NCBI GenBank assembly: GCA_905202055.1
Contig: CAJKQK010000024.1
Coordinates: 1-23,576, forward strand
DNA length: 23,576 nt
Direction: 5' to 3'
Source: an uncultured Oxalobacter sp.
GTDB lineage: Bacteria; Pseudomonadota; Gammaproteobacteria; Burkholderiales; Burkholderiaceae_D
Shown here: piece by piece, positions 17,524 to 23,576 of the stretch
How the letters are laid out: each line of letters opens with the position of its first letter
Numbering within the stretch: position 1 is the first letter of the stretch
The notes under the pieces: generated by a model
The model's input: the letters and a program-made list of their open reading frames with translations, nothing else
Told to the model about the DNA's origin: nothing
Databases searched by the model: none
Program-made: the position numbers and the translations under genes

Positions 17524-18867
17524 ATGAAAATTCGAAAAATGTTGTTTGGTCTGATGTTTGTCCTATTCTGGGTACAGAATGGCGTTCAGGCAGAACCGGC
17601 TCAGGAATTCGTCCTGAAAAACGGTATGAAAGTCGTTGTCAGGGAAGATCATCGGGCTCCGGTTGTTACCCATATGGTCTGGTACCGCGTCGGTTCGATG
17701 GATGAAACGAGCGGGACGACGGGGGTTGCCCATGTGCTTGAACACATGATGTTCAAGGGCACGAAGAAGTATCCCGATGGGAGCCTCTCCAGGATCGTCG
17801 CCGGATTGGGCGGGAAGGACAACGCCTTTACCAATACGGATTACACTGCCTATTTTCAGCAAATCCCCAAAGCCAATCTTGAGAAGATGATGGAACTGGA
17901 GGCGGACCGCATGAGCAATCTGCAATTCAGGGATGCCGATTTCCAGAAAGAAATCAGGGTTGTGATGGAAGAGCGGCGCTGGCGGACGGATGATCAGCCG
18001 AATGCGCAGGTCGATGAAGCGTTGCGGGCAACGGCATTCAATGCCCATCCTTATCACTGGCCGGTTGTCGGCTGGATGAACGATTTGCAGAACATGACGG
18101 TGAACGATGCCGGAAACTGGTATGAAAAGTGGTATGCGCCGAACAATGCCACGATGGTCGTTGTCGGTGATGTGAATGTGGCGGAAGTGAAAAGACTTGC
18201 CGAAAAGCATTTTGGCCATATCCAGCCGAAAAAGCTGATCCCGACAAAACCGCAGGTCGAACCGGTTCAGAAGGGCATAAGAAGAGTAGCCGTCAAGGCG
18301 CCGGCGGAGAATCCTTCCGTTGTTCTGGCTTACAAGGTTCCGACCCTTGAGGATGTTGAAAAGGATGGTGATGTTTATGCACTTGACGTTCTGGCAACGG
18401 TGCTGGATGGTTACGATAATGCGCGCCTGTCTTCTTCTCTGGTACGCAAAAATCAGGTAGCCATTGACGTGAACGCCGACTATTCAGCCATAGGGCGCGG
18501 TCCGGCATTGTTTGTTGTTGAAGGCACGCCGGCAAAAGGCGTTTCGGTGGACGAGCTGGAAAAGAGACTGAAACAGGAAATTGCGAATATTGCGGAAAAA
18601 GGAGTTTCACCCGAAGAATTGCAACGGGTCAAAATGCAATTGATTTCTTCCCAGATTTACAAACGGGACTCCATGTTCGGGCAGGCGATGGAAATCGGTA
18701 TATTCGAAATGTCAGGTATTGGCCAGAAAAAGATCGATCGTATTATCGAAAAATTGAAAGAGGTGACGCCTGAACAGGTTCAGGCGGTTGCCAGGAAATA
18801 TTTTTCGGATGATTCACTGACAGTGGCCACTCTGGTACCGGTTGCGGTGACTGAAAAGAAAAAATAA
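17524..18867 (+). CDS. M16 family zinc metallopeptidase, catalytic subunit (secreted)
   Basis: A 447-residue M16B-type peptidase with a cleavable signal peptide (basic MKIRK, hydrophobic LFGLMFVLFW, probable cleavage after VQA at 21-23), so it acts in the periplasm. The inverted zinc motif HVLEH is at 70-74, and a candidate third ligand is Glu150 (VVMEERRW). The domain continues through WYAPNNATMVVVGDV. Its C-terminal half lacks the R-GL-Y substrate-binding signature, which the next gene has. It therefore probably works as the catalytic half of a heterodimer with that product. The substrate is unknown; paired M16 proteins are related to mitochondrial processing peptidase and PqqL. It is the first gene of a five-gene plus-strand run. 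Confidence 0.9.
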   Translation: MKIRKMLFGLMFVLFWVQNGVQAEPAQEFVLKNGMKVVVREDHRAPVVTHMVWYRVGSMDETSGTTGVAHVLEHMMFKGTKKYPDGSLSRIVAGLGGKDNAFTNTDYTAYFQQIPKANLEKMMELEADRMSNLQFRDADFQKEIRVVMEERRWRTDDQPNAQVDEALRATAFNAHPYHWPVVGWMNDLQNMTVNDAGNWYEKWYAPNNATMVVVGDVNVAEVKRLAEKHFGHIQPKKLIPTKPQVEPVQKGIRRVAVKAPAENPSVVLAYKVPTLEDVEKDGDVYALDVLATVLDGYDNARLSSSLVRKNQVAIDVNADYSAIGRGPALFVVEGTPAKGVSVDELEKRLKQEIANIAEKGVSPEELQRVKMQLISSQIYKRDSMFGQAMEIGIFEMSGIGQKKIDRIIEKLKEVTPEQVQAVARKYFSDDSLTVATLVPVAVTEKKK

Positions 18868-18903
18868 AAGGGGCAGCTCCTTAAGAAAAATGAAGAGTTC
18901 AAA

Positions 18904-20250
18904 ATGAAAAAAATCGCTGAAAAATTTCTTGTGCCGGCATTAAGCCGGAAGCTTGTCGGTCTTTTATGTTTACTTGGCATCAGCTCGATGGCATGGGCCG
19001 CTATTCCCATTCAGCAATGGACAACGAACGGGGCAAAAGTCCTTTTTGTTGAAACCCATGTGATTCCGGTTATTGATGTCAATGTGGACTTCGATGCAGG
19101 TTCGAGACGTGATCCGGCGGCGAAAAGCGGACTGGCCGGGTTGACGAATGCCTCGCTGGACAAGGGGATCAGGGATGCCAGAGGCATAGTGATTGCGGAG
19201 GCGGAAATTCTCGATACGTTTGCCGATGTCGGCGCAGCGAGAAGCAACAGTGTCAATATGGACAAGGCCGGATATTCCGTGAGGGTACTGTCGGGTCAGG
19301 AACAATCGGACAAGGCTGTCAGTATGTTGTCGGACTTGCTGGCGAATCCGTCTTTCCCAGCTGAATTGCTCAATCGCGACAAGGCACGGCTTATCGCGTC
19401 CATCAGGGAAGAAGAAACCCGTCCGGAATCCATTGCCGCAAAGGCATTCAAAAAGAATATTTATCCTTCACATCCTTATGGCGTCAGTGCGACTCCTGAA
19501 ACGGTCAGTTCCATTTCCAGAGACGACCTGGTTTCCTTTCATAAGGAACATTATGTTGCAAACCGGGCTGTCATTACGATTGTCGGCGATACCGATTTGA
19601 ATGGTGCGAAAAAAATTGCAAACCGGATTGCTGAAAAACTGGCTGTTGCGAAAAACGGGTTGCCTGCGATGCCTGAAGTAGAAATGACCGTCGCCGGAAT
19701 AGATGCCATACCGCATCCGGCGACACAGGCACACATTCTTGTGGGCATGCCTTCCGTAAAACGGGGCGATCCTGATTTCTTTGCGCTGACAGTGGGCAAT
19801 TATATTTTAGGCGGAGGCGGTTTTTCTTCCCGCCTGATGCAGGAAGTCCGTGAAAAACGTGGACTCACTTATGGCGTGTATAGTTCTTTTTCTCCGATGA
19901 TTCAGAAAGGTCCTTTTCTGATCGGTCTTCAAACGGAAAAGAAACAGGCCGACGCTGCGTTGAAAGTGGTTAATTCAACGCTGGACAAGTTTCTGGAAAC
20001 CGGGCCGTCGCAAGCAGAACTGAACGCGGCCAAAGACCATCTGGTCAACAGCTTTGCCATGAAAATGGACAATAACCGTAAAATTCTGGATCTGGTGTCA
20101 ATGATTGGTTATTATCGGCTGCCTCTCAATTATCTGGATACCTGGACGGATAATGTCAAAAAGGTAACAGTGAAAGATGTGCAGAAGGCATTTCACCGGA
20201 AAGTGGTTGAAAATGAATTGGTTACCGTTGTAGTCGGCAATCAGGAATAA
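18904..20250 (+). CDS. M16 family peptidase-like protein, non-catalytic subunit (secreted)
   Basis: A 448-residue M16 homologue with a signal peptide (KLVGLLCLLGISSMAWA, probable cleavage after AWA at 30-32). At the position of the partner's HVLEH it reads GLTNA (79-83), so all the zinc and catalytic residues are lost. It keeps the C-terminal substrate-binding signature REKRGLTYGVYS (316-327) after GGGGFSSRLMQE. This matches the alpha-type partner of heterodimeric M16B peptidases. It lies 36 bases after the catalytic gene and is almost certainly co-transcribed and co-assembled with it. rsmD follows 37 bases later. Confidence 0.88.
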   Translation: MKKIAEKFLVPALSRKLVGLLCLLGISSMAWAAIPIQQWTTNGAKVLFVETHVIPVIDVNVDFDAGSRRDPAAKSGLAGLTNASLDKGIRDARGIVIAEAEILDTFADVGAARSNSVNMDKAGYSVRVLSGQEQSDKAVSMLSDLLANPSFPAELLNRDKARLIASIREEETRPESIAAKAFKKNIYPSHPYGVSATPETVSSISRDDLVSFHKEHYVANRAVITIVGDTDLNGAKKIANRIAEKLAVAKNGLPAMPEVEMTVAGIDAIPHPATQAHILVGMPSVKRGDPDFFALTVGNYILGGGGFSSRLMQEVREKRGLTYGVYSSFSPMIQKGPFLIGLQTEKKQADAALKVVNSTLDKFLETGPSQAELNAAKDHLVNSFAMKMDNNRKILDLVSMIGYYRLPLNYLDTWTDNVKKVTVKDVQKAFHRKVVENELVTVVVGNQE

Positions 20251-20287
20251 AAAAAGGCCGGTATGGCTGACAACGGCATCCAAGAGA

Positions 20288-20929
20288 ATGGCTTTGAAAA
20301 AAGACAAACCAAAAACTTCCCTCCATAAAACGGCTCATCAGGTCAGGATCGTCGGGGGCATCTGGAAACGGACGCCACTGGCGGTTGCAGACGTACCTGG
20401 ACTCAGGCCGACACCGGACAGGGTAAGGGAAACGCTTTTTAACTGGCTCACGCATTTAAAGGGAAACACATTCGGCCGGATGCGCTGTCTGGATTTGTTT
20501 GCCGGGACGGGGGCATTGAGTTTTGAAGCGGCTAGCCGGGGTTTTTCGCAAGTGGTGACAGTTGAAGAAAACCGGACCGCTTATTCCCATCTGGAAGCGA
20601 TCAAAAGAAAGTTGAATGCCGAACAGGTAAAAATCGTTCATGCCGATGCTTTTGCTTTTGCGGATCGGCTTTTGAAGGCAAACGAGCGGTTCGATCTGAT
20701 TTTTCTCGATCCGCCTTTTCAGGAAAATTTTTTGCCCGTTATTTTGCCCATGTGTGTCAAACTTCTGTCTGACGGGGGATTGATTTACGTTGAGTCGAAT
20801 GAACCTGTTACCGACGAAAAACTGGATCGATTATTGGCCGAAGGGCAAAAATGTCACATTTGCAGGGAAAATAAAGCCGGTCAGGTTTGTTATCATCTTC
20901 TTGAAATGAAGGCATCGAGCCAATCTTGA
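20288..20929 (+). CDS. rsmD: 16S rRNA (guanine(966)-N(2))-methyltransferase
   Basis: Uses SAM to methylate the N2 of G966 in 16S rRNA on assembled 30S particles. Its 213 residues show the RsmD start RIVGGIWKRTPL at 20-31 and RPTPDRVRETLFNWL at 40-54. The SAM motif DLFAGTGALSFEA is at 69-81 and the catalytic DPPF (FLDPPFQ) at 141-144. The N-terminus is somewhat extended and basic. Its place just before coaD is a long-conserved proteobacterial pair. The Shine-Dalgarno sequence (AAGAGA) is very close to the ATG, but this is the only start that keeps the domain intact. Confidence 0.94.
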   Translation: MALKKDKPKTSLHKTAHQVRIVGGIWKRTPLAVADVPGLRPTPDRVRETLFNWLTHLKGNTFGRMRCLDLFAGTGALSFEAASRGFSQVVTVEENRTAYSHLEAIKRKLNAEQVKIVHADAFAFADRLLKANERFDLIFLDPPFQENFLPVILPMCVKLLSDGGLIYVESNEPVTDEKLDRLLAEGQKCHICRENKAGQVCYHLLEMKASSQS

Positions 20930-20967
20930 GGCATAATATACAAAGTTCAATTCTGAAAGAGTAAAAA

Positions 20968-21456
20968 ATGGTTATTGCTGTATATCCGGGAACATTCGAT
21001 CCACTGACAAGAGGGCATGAGGATCTTGTGCGTCGTGCATCCGGCCTGTTTGACGAATTGATTGTCGGAGTAGCCGACAGCCGTGTCAAAAAACCGTTTT
21101 TTTCCATGGAAGAACGCATGCAAATCGCCAAGGAGGTTTTGGGGCATTATCCAAACGTCCGGGTCGAAAGTTTTACGGGATTATTGAAGGATTTTGTCAG
21201 AGTCCACAATGCAAGCGTGATTATCCGCGGCTTGCGTGCCGTTTCCGATTTCGAGTATGAATTCCAGATGGCTGGCATGAACCGGTATTTGATGCCGGAA
21301 GCGGAAACGCTGTTCATGACGCCTTCCGATCAGTATCAGTTCATTTCCGGTACAATCGTTCGCGAGATCGCCTTTTTGGGCGGTGACGTTTCCAAGTTCG
21401 TTTTCCCGTCAGTGGAAAAATGGCTGAAGAAAAAAGTCACTGAAATGAAATCCTGA
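20968..21456 (+). CDS. coaD: Phosphopantetheine adenylyltransferase
   Basis: Transfers AMP from ATP to 4'-phosphopantetheine to give dephospho-CoA, the penultimate step of CoA synthesis. Its 162 residues are standard. The nucleotidyltransferase motif GTFDPLTRGH lies at 8-17. VRGLRAVSDFEYEF-type wording (here IIRGLRAVSDFEYEFQM), the LFMTPSDQYQFISGT segment and the REIAFLGGDVSKFV ending are all present. It lies 38 bases after rsmD with a GAAAGAG Shine-Dalgarno sequence. Confidence 0.97.
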   Translation: MVIAVYPGTFDPLTRGHEDLVRRASGLFDELIVGVADSRVKKPFFSMEERMQIAKEVLGHYPNVRVESFTGLLKDFVRVHNASVIIRGLRAVSDFEYEFQMAGMNRYLMPEAETLFMTPSDQYQFISGTIVREIAFLGGDVSKFVFPSVEKWLKKKVTEMKS

Positions 21457-21512
21457 GCCGATCAGTTTTTCAAAAACCATTTTTCAGAAACTTCGAAAGA
21501 AAACAGGAAGTA

Positions 21513-21761
21513 ATGGCCTTATTAATTACTCACGAATGTATCTGTTGTGATATCTGTGTTCCGGAATGCCCCAACGAAGCCATTGCATTAGGCAAGAAAG
21601 TCTGCGAAATCGATCCCGATAAATGTACTGAATGTGTCGGTCATTATCCGGAACCGCAATGCAAACAGGTTTGCCCGATGGATTGTATCGTCAATGATCC
21701 GGTTCACAGGGAAACACCGGAACAACTGATGGACAAATTCAACCGTCTTCAGAAAAAATAA
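21513..21761 (+). CDS. yfhL: YfhL family 2[4Fe-4S] ferredoxin
   Basis: An 82-residue electron carrier. Cluster one is bound by C9-x2-C12-x2-C15-x3-C19-P, and the second site has C38-x2-C41-x8-C50-x3-C54-P. The eight-residue spacing in the second site is the mark of the YfhL/Alvin-type ferredoxins, as is the C-terminal tail EQLMDKFNRLQ. The redox partner cannot be told from the sequence. It has a good Shine-Dalgarno sequence (AGGAAG) and is the last gene of the M16-M16-rsmD-coaD run, ending at a strong terminator. The same position after coaD is common in Betaproteobacteria. Confidence 0.93.
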   Translation: MALLITHECICCDICVPECPNEAIALGKKVCEIDPDKCTECVGHYPEPQCKQVCPMDCIVNDPVHRETPEQLMDKFNRLQKK

Positions 21762-21770
21762 AACCGGAAT

Positions 21771-21798
21771 AAAAAAGGCCGCACAAGCGGCCTTTTTT
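21771..21798. terminator. Bidirectional terminator between the ferredoxin gene and ychF
   Basis: A perfect 12-bp stem (AAAAAAGGCCGC at 21771-21782 with 21787-21798) has a 4-base ACAA loop. The A-run on one side and T-run on the other allow termination in both directions. It lies 9 bases after the ferredoxin stop and 18 bases beyond the ychF stop. Confidence 0.93.
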
Positions 21799-21816
21799 AA
21801 TAAGCGACCTGATCAA

Positions 21817-22908
21817 TCAGACGTTGAAGAGGAAGTTCAGAACATCGCCGTCCTTGACGATATATTCCTTGCCTTCAGCGCGCATTTTTCCGGCCTCCTT
21901 TGCCCCCACTTCGCCTTTGTGAGCGATGTAGTCTTCAAAGGAAATGGTTTGTGCACGAATGAAACCGCGTTCGAAGTCGGTGTGAATGACGCCTGCCGCC
22001 TGTGGTGCCGTATCGCCGATATGAATTGTCCAGGCACGGACTTCCTTGACGCCAGCCGTAAAGTAGGTCTGCAACCCCAGCAGTTTGAAGGCCGCTCTGA
22101 TGAGTCTGTTCAGGCCCGGTTCATCCATCCCCATATCGGAAAGGAATTCGGCACGGTCTTCTTCAGGCAATTCAACGATTTCAGATTCAATCGCGGCACA
22201 GATGGCGACAATCGGCGCATTCTGCGATTCGGCGTATTGTTTCAGCTGGTCCAGTAAAGGATTGTCGGTGAAACCGTCTTCGGAAACATTGGCGACGTAC
22301 ATTGTCGGTTTTGCCGTAATGAGACATAACGGACGGATCAGTTCCATTTCTTCCTTGTCCAGTCCCATGGAACGGACAGGTTCGGCCTTGTTCAAATGTG
22401 CTGCAACACGTTCCAGTATGTTACAGAGTCGTGCAGATTCCTTGTTGCCGGACTGTGCTTTTTTGATTTCCCGTGCGATCGTTCTTTCAACGGTATTCAG
22501 ATCAGCCAGAGCCAGTTCGGTCTGAATGACTTCGATGTCACTTAACGGGTCGACTTTGCCTGCGACGTGAACCACATTATCGTTCTGGAAACAGCGGACG
22601 ACCTGGACGATGGCGTCCGTTTCGCGGATATGGGCCAGAAACTGGTTGCCCAGTCCTTCACCTTTCGACGCGCCGGCAACAAGACCGGCGATGTCGACGA
22701 ATTCGACAACGGCAGGGAGGATGCGTTCCGGTTTGACGATGGCTGCCAGATCATTCAGTCTGTTATCGGGAACCTCGACAATGCCTACATTAGGCTCGAT
22801 GGTGCAGAAAGGATAATTTTCTGCCGGGATGCCTGCCTTGGTCAGGGCGTTAAAAAGGGTGGATTTGCCGACGTTCGGCAAGCCGACGATACCGCATTTC
22901 AAACTCAT
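21817..22908 (-). CDS. ychF: Redox-responsive ATPase YchF (OLA1 family)
   Basis: A P-loop protein of the Obg-related family that prefers ATP over GTP and binds ribosomes; it is linked to oxidative stress and translation control. It has 363 residues. The G1 motif GLPNVGKST is at 9-17, followed by YPFCTIEPNVG and the G3-type motif DIAGLVAGASKGEGLGNQFL. Instead of NKxD, which explains the ATP preference, it carries the NVSEDG region. The C-terminal TGS-like domain is seen in AWTIHIGDTAPQAAGVIHTDF and ends in VKDGDVLNFLFNV. It is monocistronic, divergent from the rRNA operon. Shine-Dalgarno sequence weak. Confidence 0.96.
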   Translation of the reverse strand: MSLKCGIVGLPNVGKSTLFNALTKAGIPAENYPFCTIEPNVGIVEVPDNRLNDLAAIVKPERILPAVVEFVDIAGLVAGASKGEGLGNQFLAHIRETDAIVQVVRCFQNDNVVHVAGKVDPLSDIEVIQTELALADLNTVERTIAREIKKAQSGNKESARLCNILERVAAHLNKAEPVRSMGLDKEEMELIRPLCLITAKPTMYVANVSEDGFTDNPLLDQLKQYAESQNAPIVAICAAIESEIVELPEEDRAEFLSDMGMDEPGLNRLIRAAFKLLGLQTYFTAGVKEVRAWTIHIGDTAPQAAGVIHTDFERGFIRAQTISFEDYIAHKGEVGAKEAGKMRAEGKEYIVKDGDVLNFLFNV

Positions 22909-23119
22909 GGAAAGTCTTTCTGAAATTATCTGTATAGAACTACAGGAATTAATAATGTGCCAGGCACTTTATCAATTATATAAGTGATGTCAATGTTTGG
23001 CATACCTCTATATATGGGATGTTTTCGCAAAAGGAAAAACATCGGAAAGATGCTTGGGTGTCATGATGTTGTAAAAATGTTGTGAAAAAACAAAAAAGGA
23101 AATAAGAGGGGTAATGGTG

Positions 23120-23148
23120 TTGACAAGGAACAGCCGGGAGCTCATAAT
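23120..23148 (+). promoter_or_regulatory. rRNA operon promoter P1
   Basis: TTGACA at 23120-23125, a 17-base spacer and CATAAT at 23143-23148. The -35 and the spacing are consensus and an A-rich stretch precedes it (about 23081-23110). The bases after the -10 (TTCATTTCTCTGCTG) are nearly the same as after P2, which supports function. Confidence 0.82.
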
Positions 23149-23259
23149 TTCATTTCTCTGCTGCATCGAGGAAGTTGATCGAGGCAATAAGTGGGGAGTT
23201 GATGGCGTTTTTTAGATTAGTTTTTGGGTTGGTTTAAAAAAATGAAATAAAAAAAGTTG

Positions 23260-23288
23260 TTGACAAGGATTAAAAAGAGGTGCATAAT
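23260..23288 (+). promoter_or_regulatory. rRNA operon promoter P2
   Basis: TTGACA at 23260-23265, a 17-base spacer and CATAAT at 23283-23288, exactly 140 bases after P1. The 12 bases TGTTGACAAGGA around the -35 are identical in P1 and P2. An A-tract rich region (about 23236-23256) directly upstream resembles an UP element. Confidence 0.85.
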
Positions 23289-23351
23289 TTCGTTTCTGTG
23301 CTGATGACAAACAAAACGCTTTGTTGGTAAGCCGGAAGAAGTAAGGCGAAA

Positions 23352-23363
23352 CGATCTTTAAAA
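23352..23363 (+). promoter_or_regulatory. boxA-like rRNA antitermination site
   Basis: CGATCTTTAAAA agrees with the E. coli rrn boxA (TGCTCTTTAACA) at about 9 of 12 positions and lies in the leader between P2 and 16S, where NusB/NusE-dependent antitermination signals are expected. Confidence 0.6.
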
Positions 23364-23381
23364 AGAAAACAGATGATAAGC

Positions 23382-23425
23382 GTGGGCGTTTGTTAGTTGC
23401 AAAAACTAAAGAAACAAACGTTCAC
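23382..23425 (+). other. rRNA leader hairpin downstream of boxA
   Basis: GTGGGCGTTTGTT at 23382-23394 pairs with 23413-23425 over 13 bases, two of them G-U, and AGTT/AACT (23395-23398 with 23404-23407) can extend it inward. It is a leader RNA structure that probably helps pre-rRNA folding or processing. The main RNase III stem needs the 3' flank of 16S, which is outside the window. Confidence 0.55.
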
Positions 23426-23515
23426 AGAAGAAAGTAAGGACTTCGAAAGAAGAAACCTTGTCAGTATTTTGAGAATAGATTGATACAGAAATGTATTGCA
23501 ATCGAAACAGAGATT

Positions 23516-23576
23516 GAACTGAAGAGTTTGATCCTGGCTCAGATTGAACGCTGGCGGCATGCTTTACACATGCAAG
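23516..23576 (+). rRNA. rrs: 16S ribosomal RNA, 5' end (truncated by window edge)
   Basis: The universal start AGAGTTTGATCCTGGCTCAG begins at 23523 and is followed by the betaproteobacterial wording ATTGAACGCTGGCGGCATGC. Aligning with the E. coli mature end places base 1 at about 23516. Only 61 bases are in the window. Confidence 0.96.

Larger units (their letters stand above)
22909..23515. other. ychF-rRNA intergenic region: promoters and leader of an rRNA operon
   Basis: 607 AT-rich bases with no supported gene. The first 210 bases hold the ychF upstream region, a short palindrome GTGCCAGGCAC near 22962-22972 and an 8-bp inverted repeat (23018-23025 with 23036-23043); I see no strong ychF promoter. 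From 23081 there are A-rich stretches that could act as UP elements, then two tandem rRNA promoters (23120 and 23260), a boxA-like antitermination site (23352), a leader hairpin (23382-23425) and the precursor up to the 16S start. Confidence 0.7.

Noticed and set aside
20900..20926. Sigma32-like motif (CTTGAAA, 12 bases, GCCAATCT) at the end of rsmD before coaD
   Set aside because: The -10 match is partial and the spacing is one base short. coaD is not a heat-shock gene, and rsmD-coaD read-through explains expression.

Overview
The window looks like a core chromosomal segment of a betaproteobacterium. The last 61 bases are the 5' end of a 16S rRNA gene, and their wording fits Betaproteobacteria. 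The gene order (ftsY-ftsE-ftsX-rpoH; a paired M16 peptidase locus followed by rsmD, coaD and a YfhL-type ferredoxin; hrcA near grpE-dnaK-dnaJ) is typical of Burkholderiales. The moderate GC content and protein wording make Oxalobacteraceae, perhaps Oxalobacter, my best guess, but this is inference and no database was consulted.

Layout. 1-1539: the 3' part of a PAS-PAS-GGDEF diguanylate cyclase that enters from the left edge. 1574-2485 (-): a DMT/EamA permease split by one in-frame TGA. 2537-3367: pyrF. 3371-4393 (-): hrcA. Divergent from hrcA and reading right are nadK, recN, grpE, dnaK and dnaJ (4723-11386), closed by a strong terminator. On the minus strand comF and trmL are coupled (12698-11459). 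bioC (12802-13653) converges on rpoH (14574-13675) through a shared bidirectional terminator. The ftsY-ftsE-ftsX operon (17451-14778, -) lies upstream of rpoH. Divergent from ftsY are a secreted M16 peptidase pair, rsmD, coaD and the ferredoxin (17524-21761), then a bidirectional terminator and ychF (22908-21817, -). 22909-23515 is the promoter and leader region of an rRNA operon, with two tandem promoters, a boxA-like site and a leader hairpin before 16S.

The theme is heat shock. Within about 11 kb lie the repressor HrcA, the alternative sigma factor RpoH (sigma32) and the DnaK-DnaJ-GrpE chaperone machine that feeds back on it. The cis sites are visible: a consensus sigma32 promoter before grpE, a second good one before dnaK that overlaps the grpE stop codon, and a perfect CIRCE operator over the putative rpoH promoter. 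This suggests that HrcA represses rpoH transcription and RpoH then drives the chaperones, joining two regulatory systems in series. A 12-base match to a CIRCE half-site between hrcA and nadK may be a remnant of HrcA autoregulation.

I found no CRISPR array, transposase, prophage, toxin-antitoxin or defence locus, and no convincing undescribed multi-gene system. The points most worth a second look are regulatory (CIRCE on rpoH, the dnaK-dnaJ hairpin, the duplicated rRNA promoters) plus the nonsense-interrupted permease.
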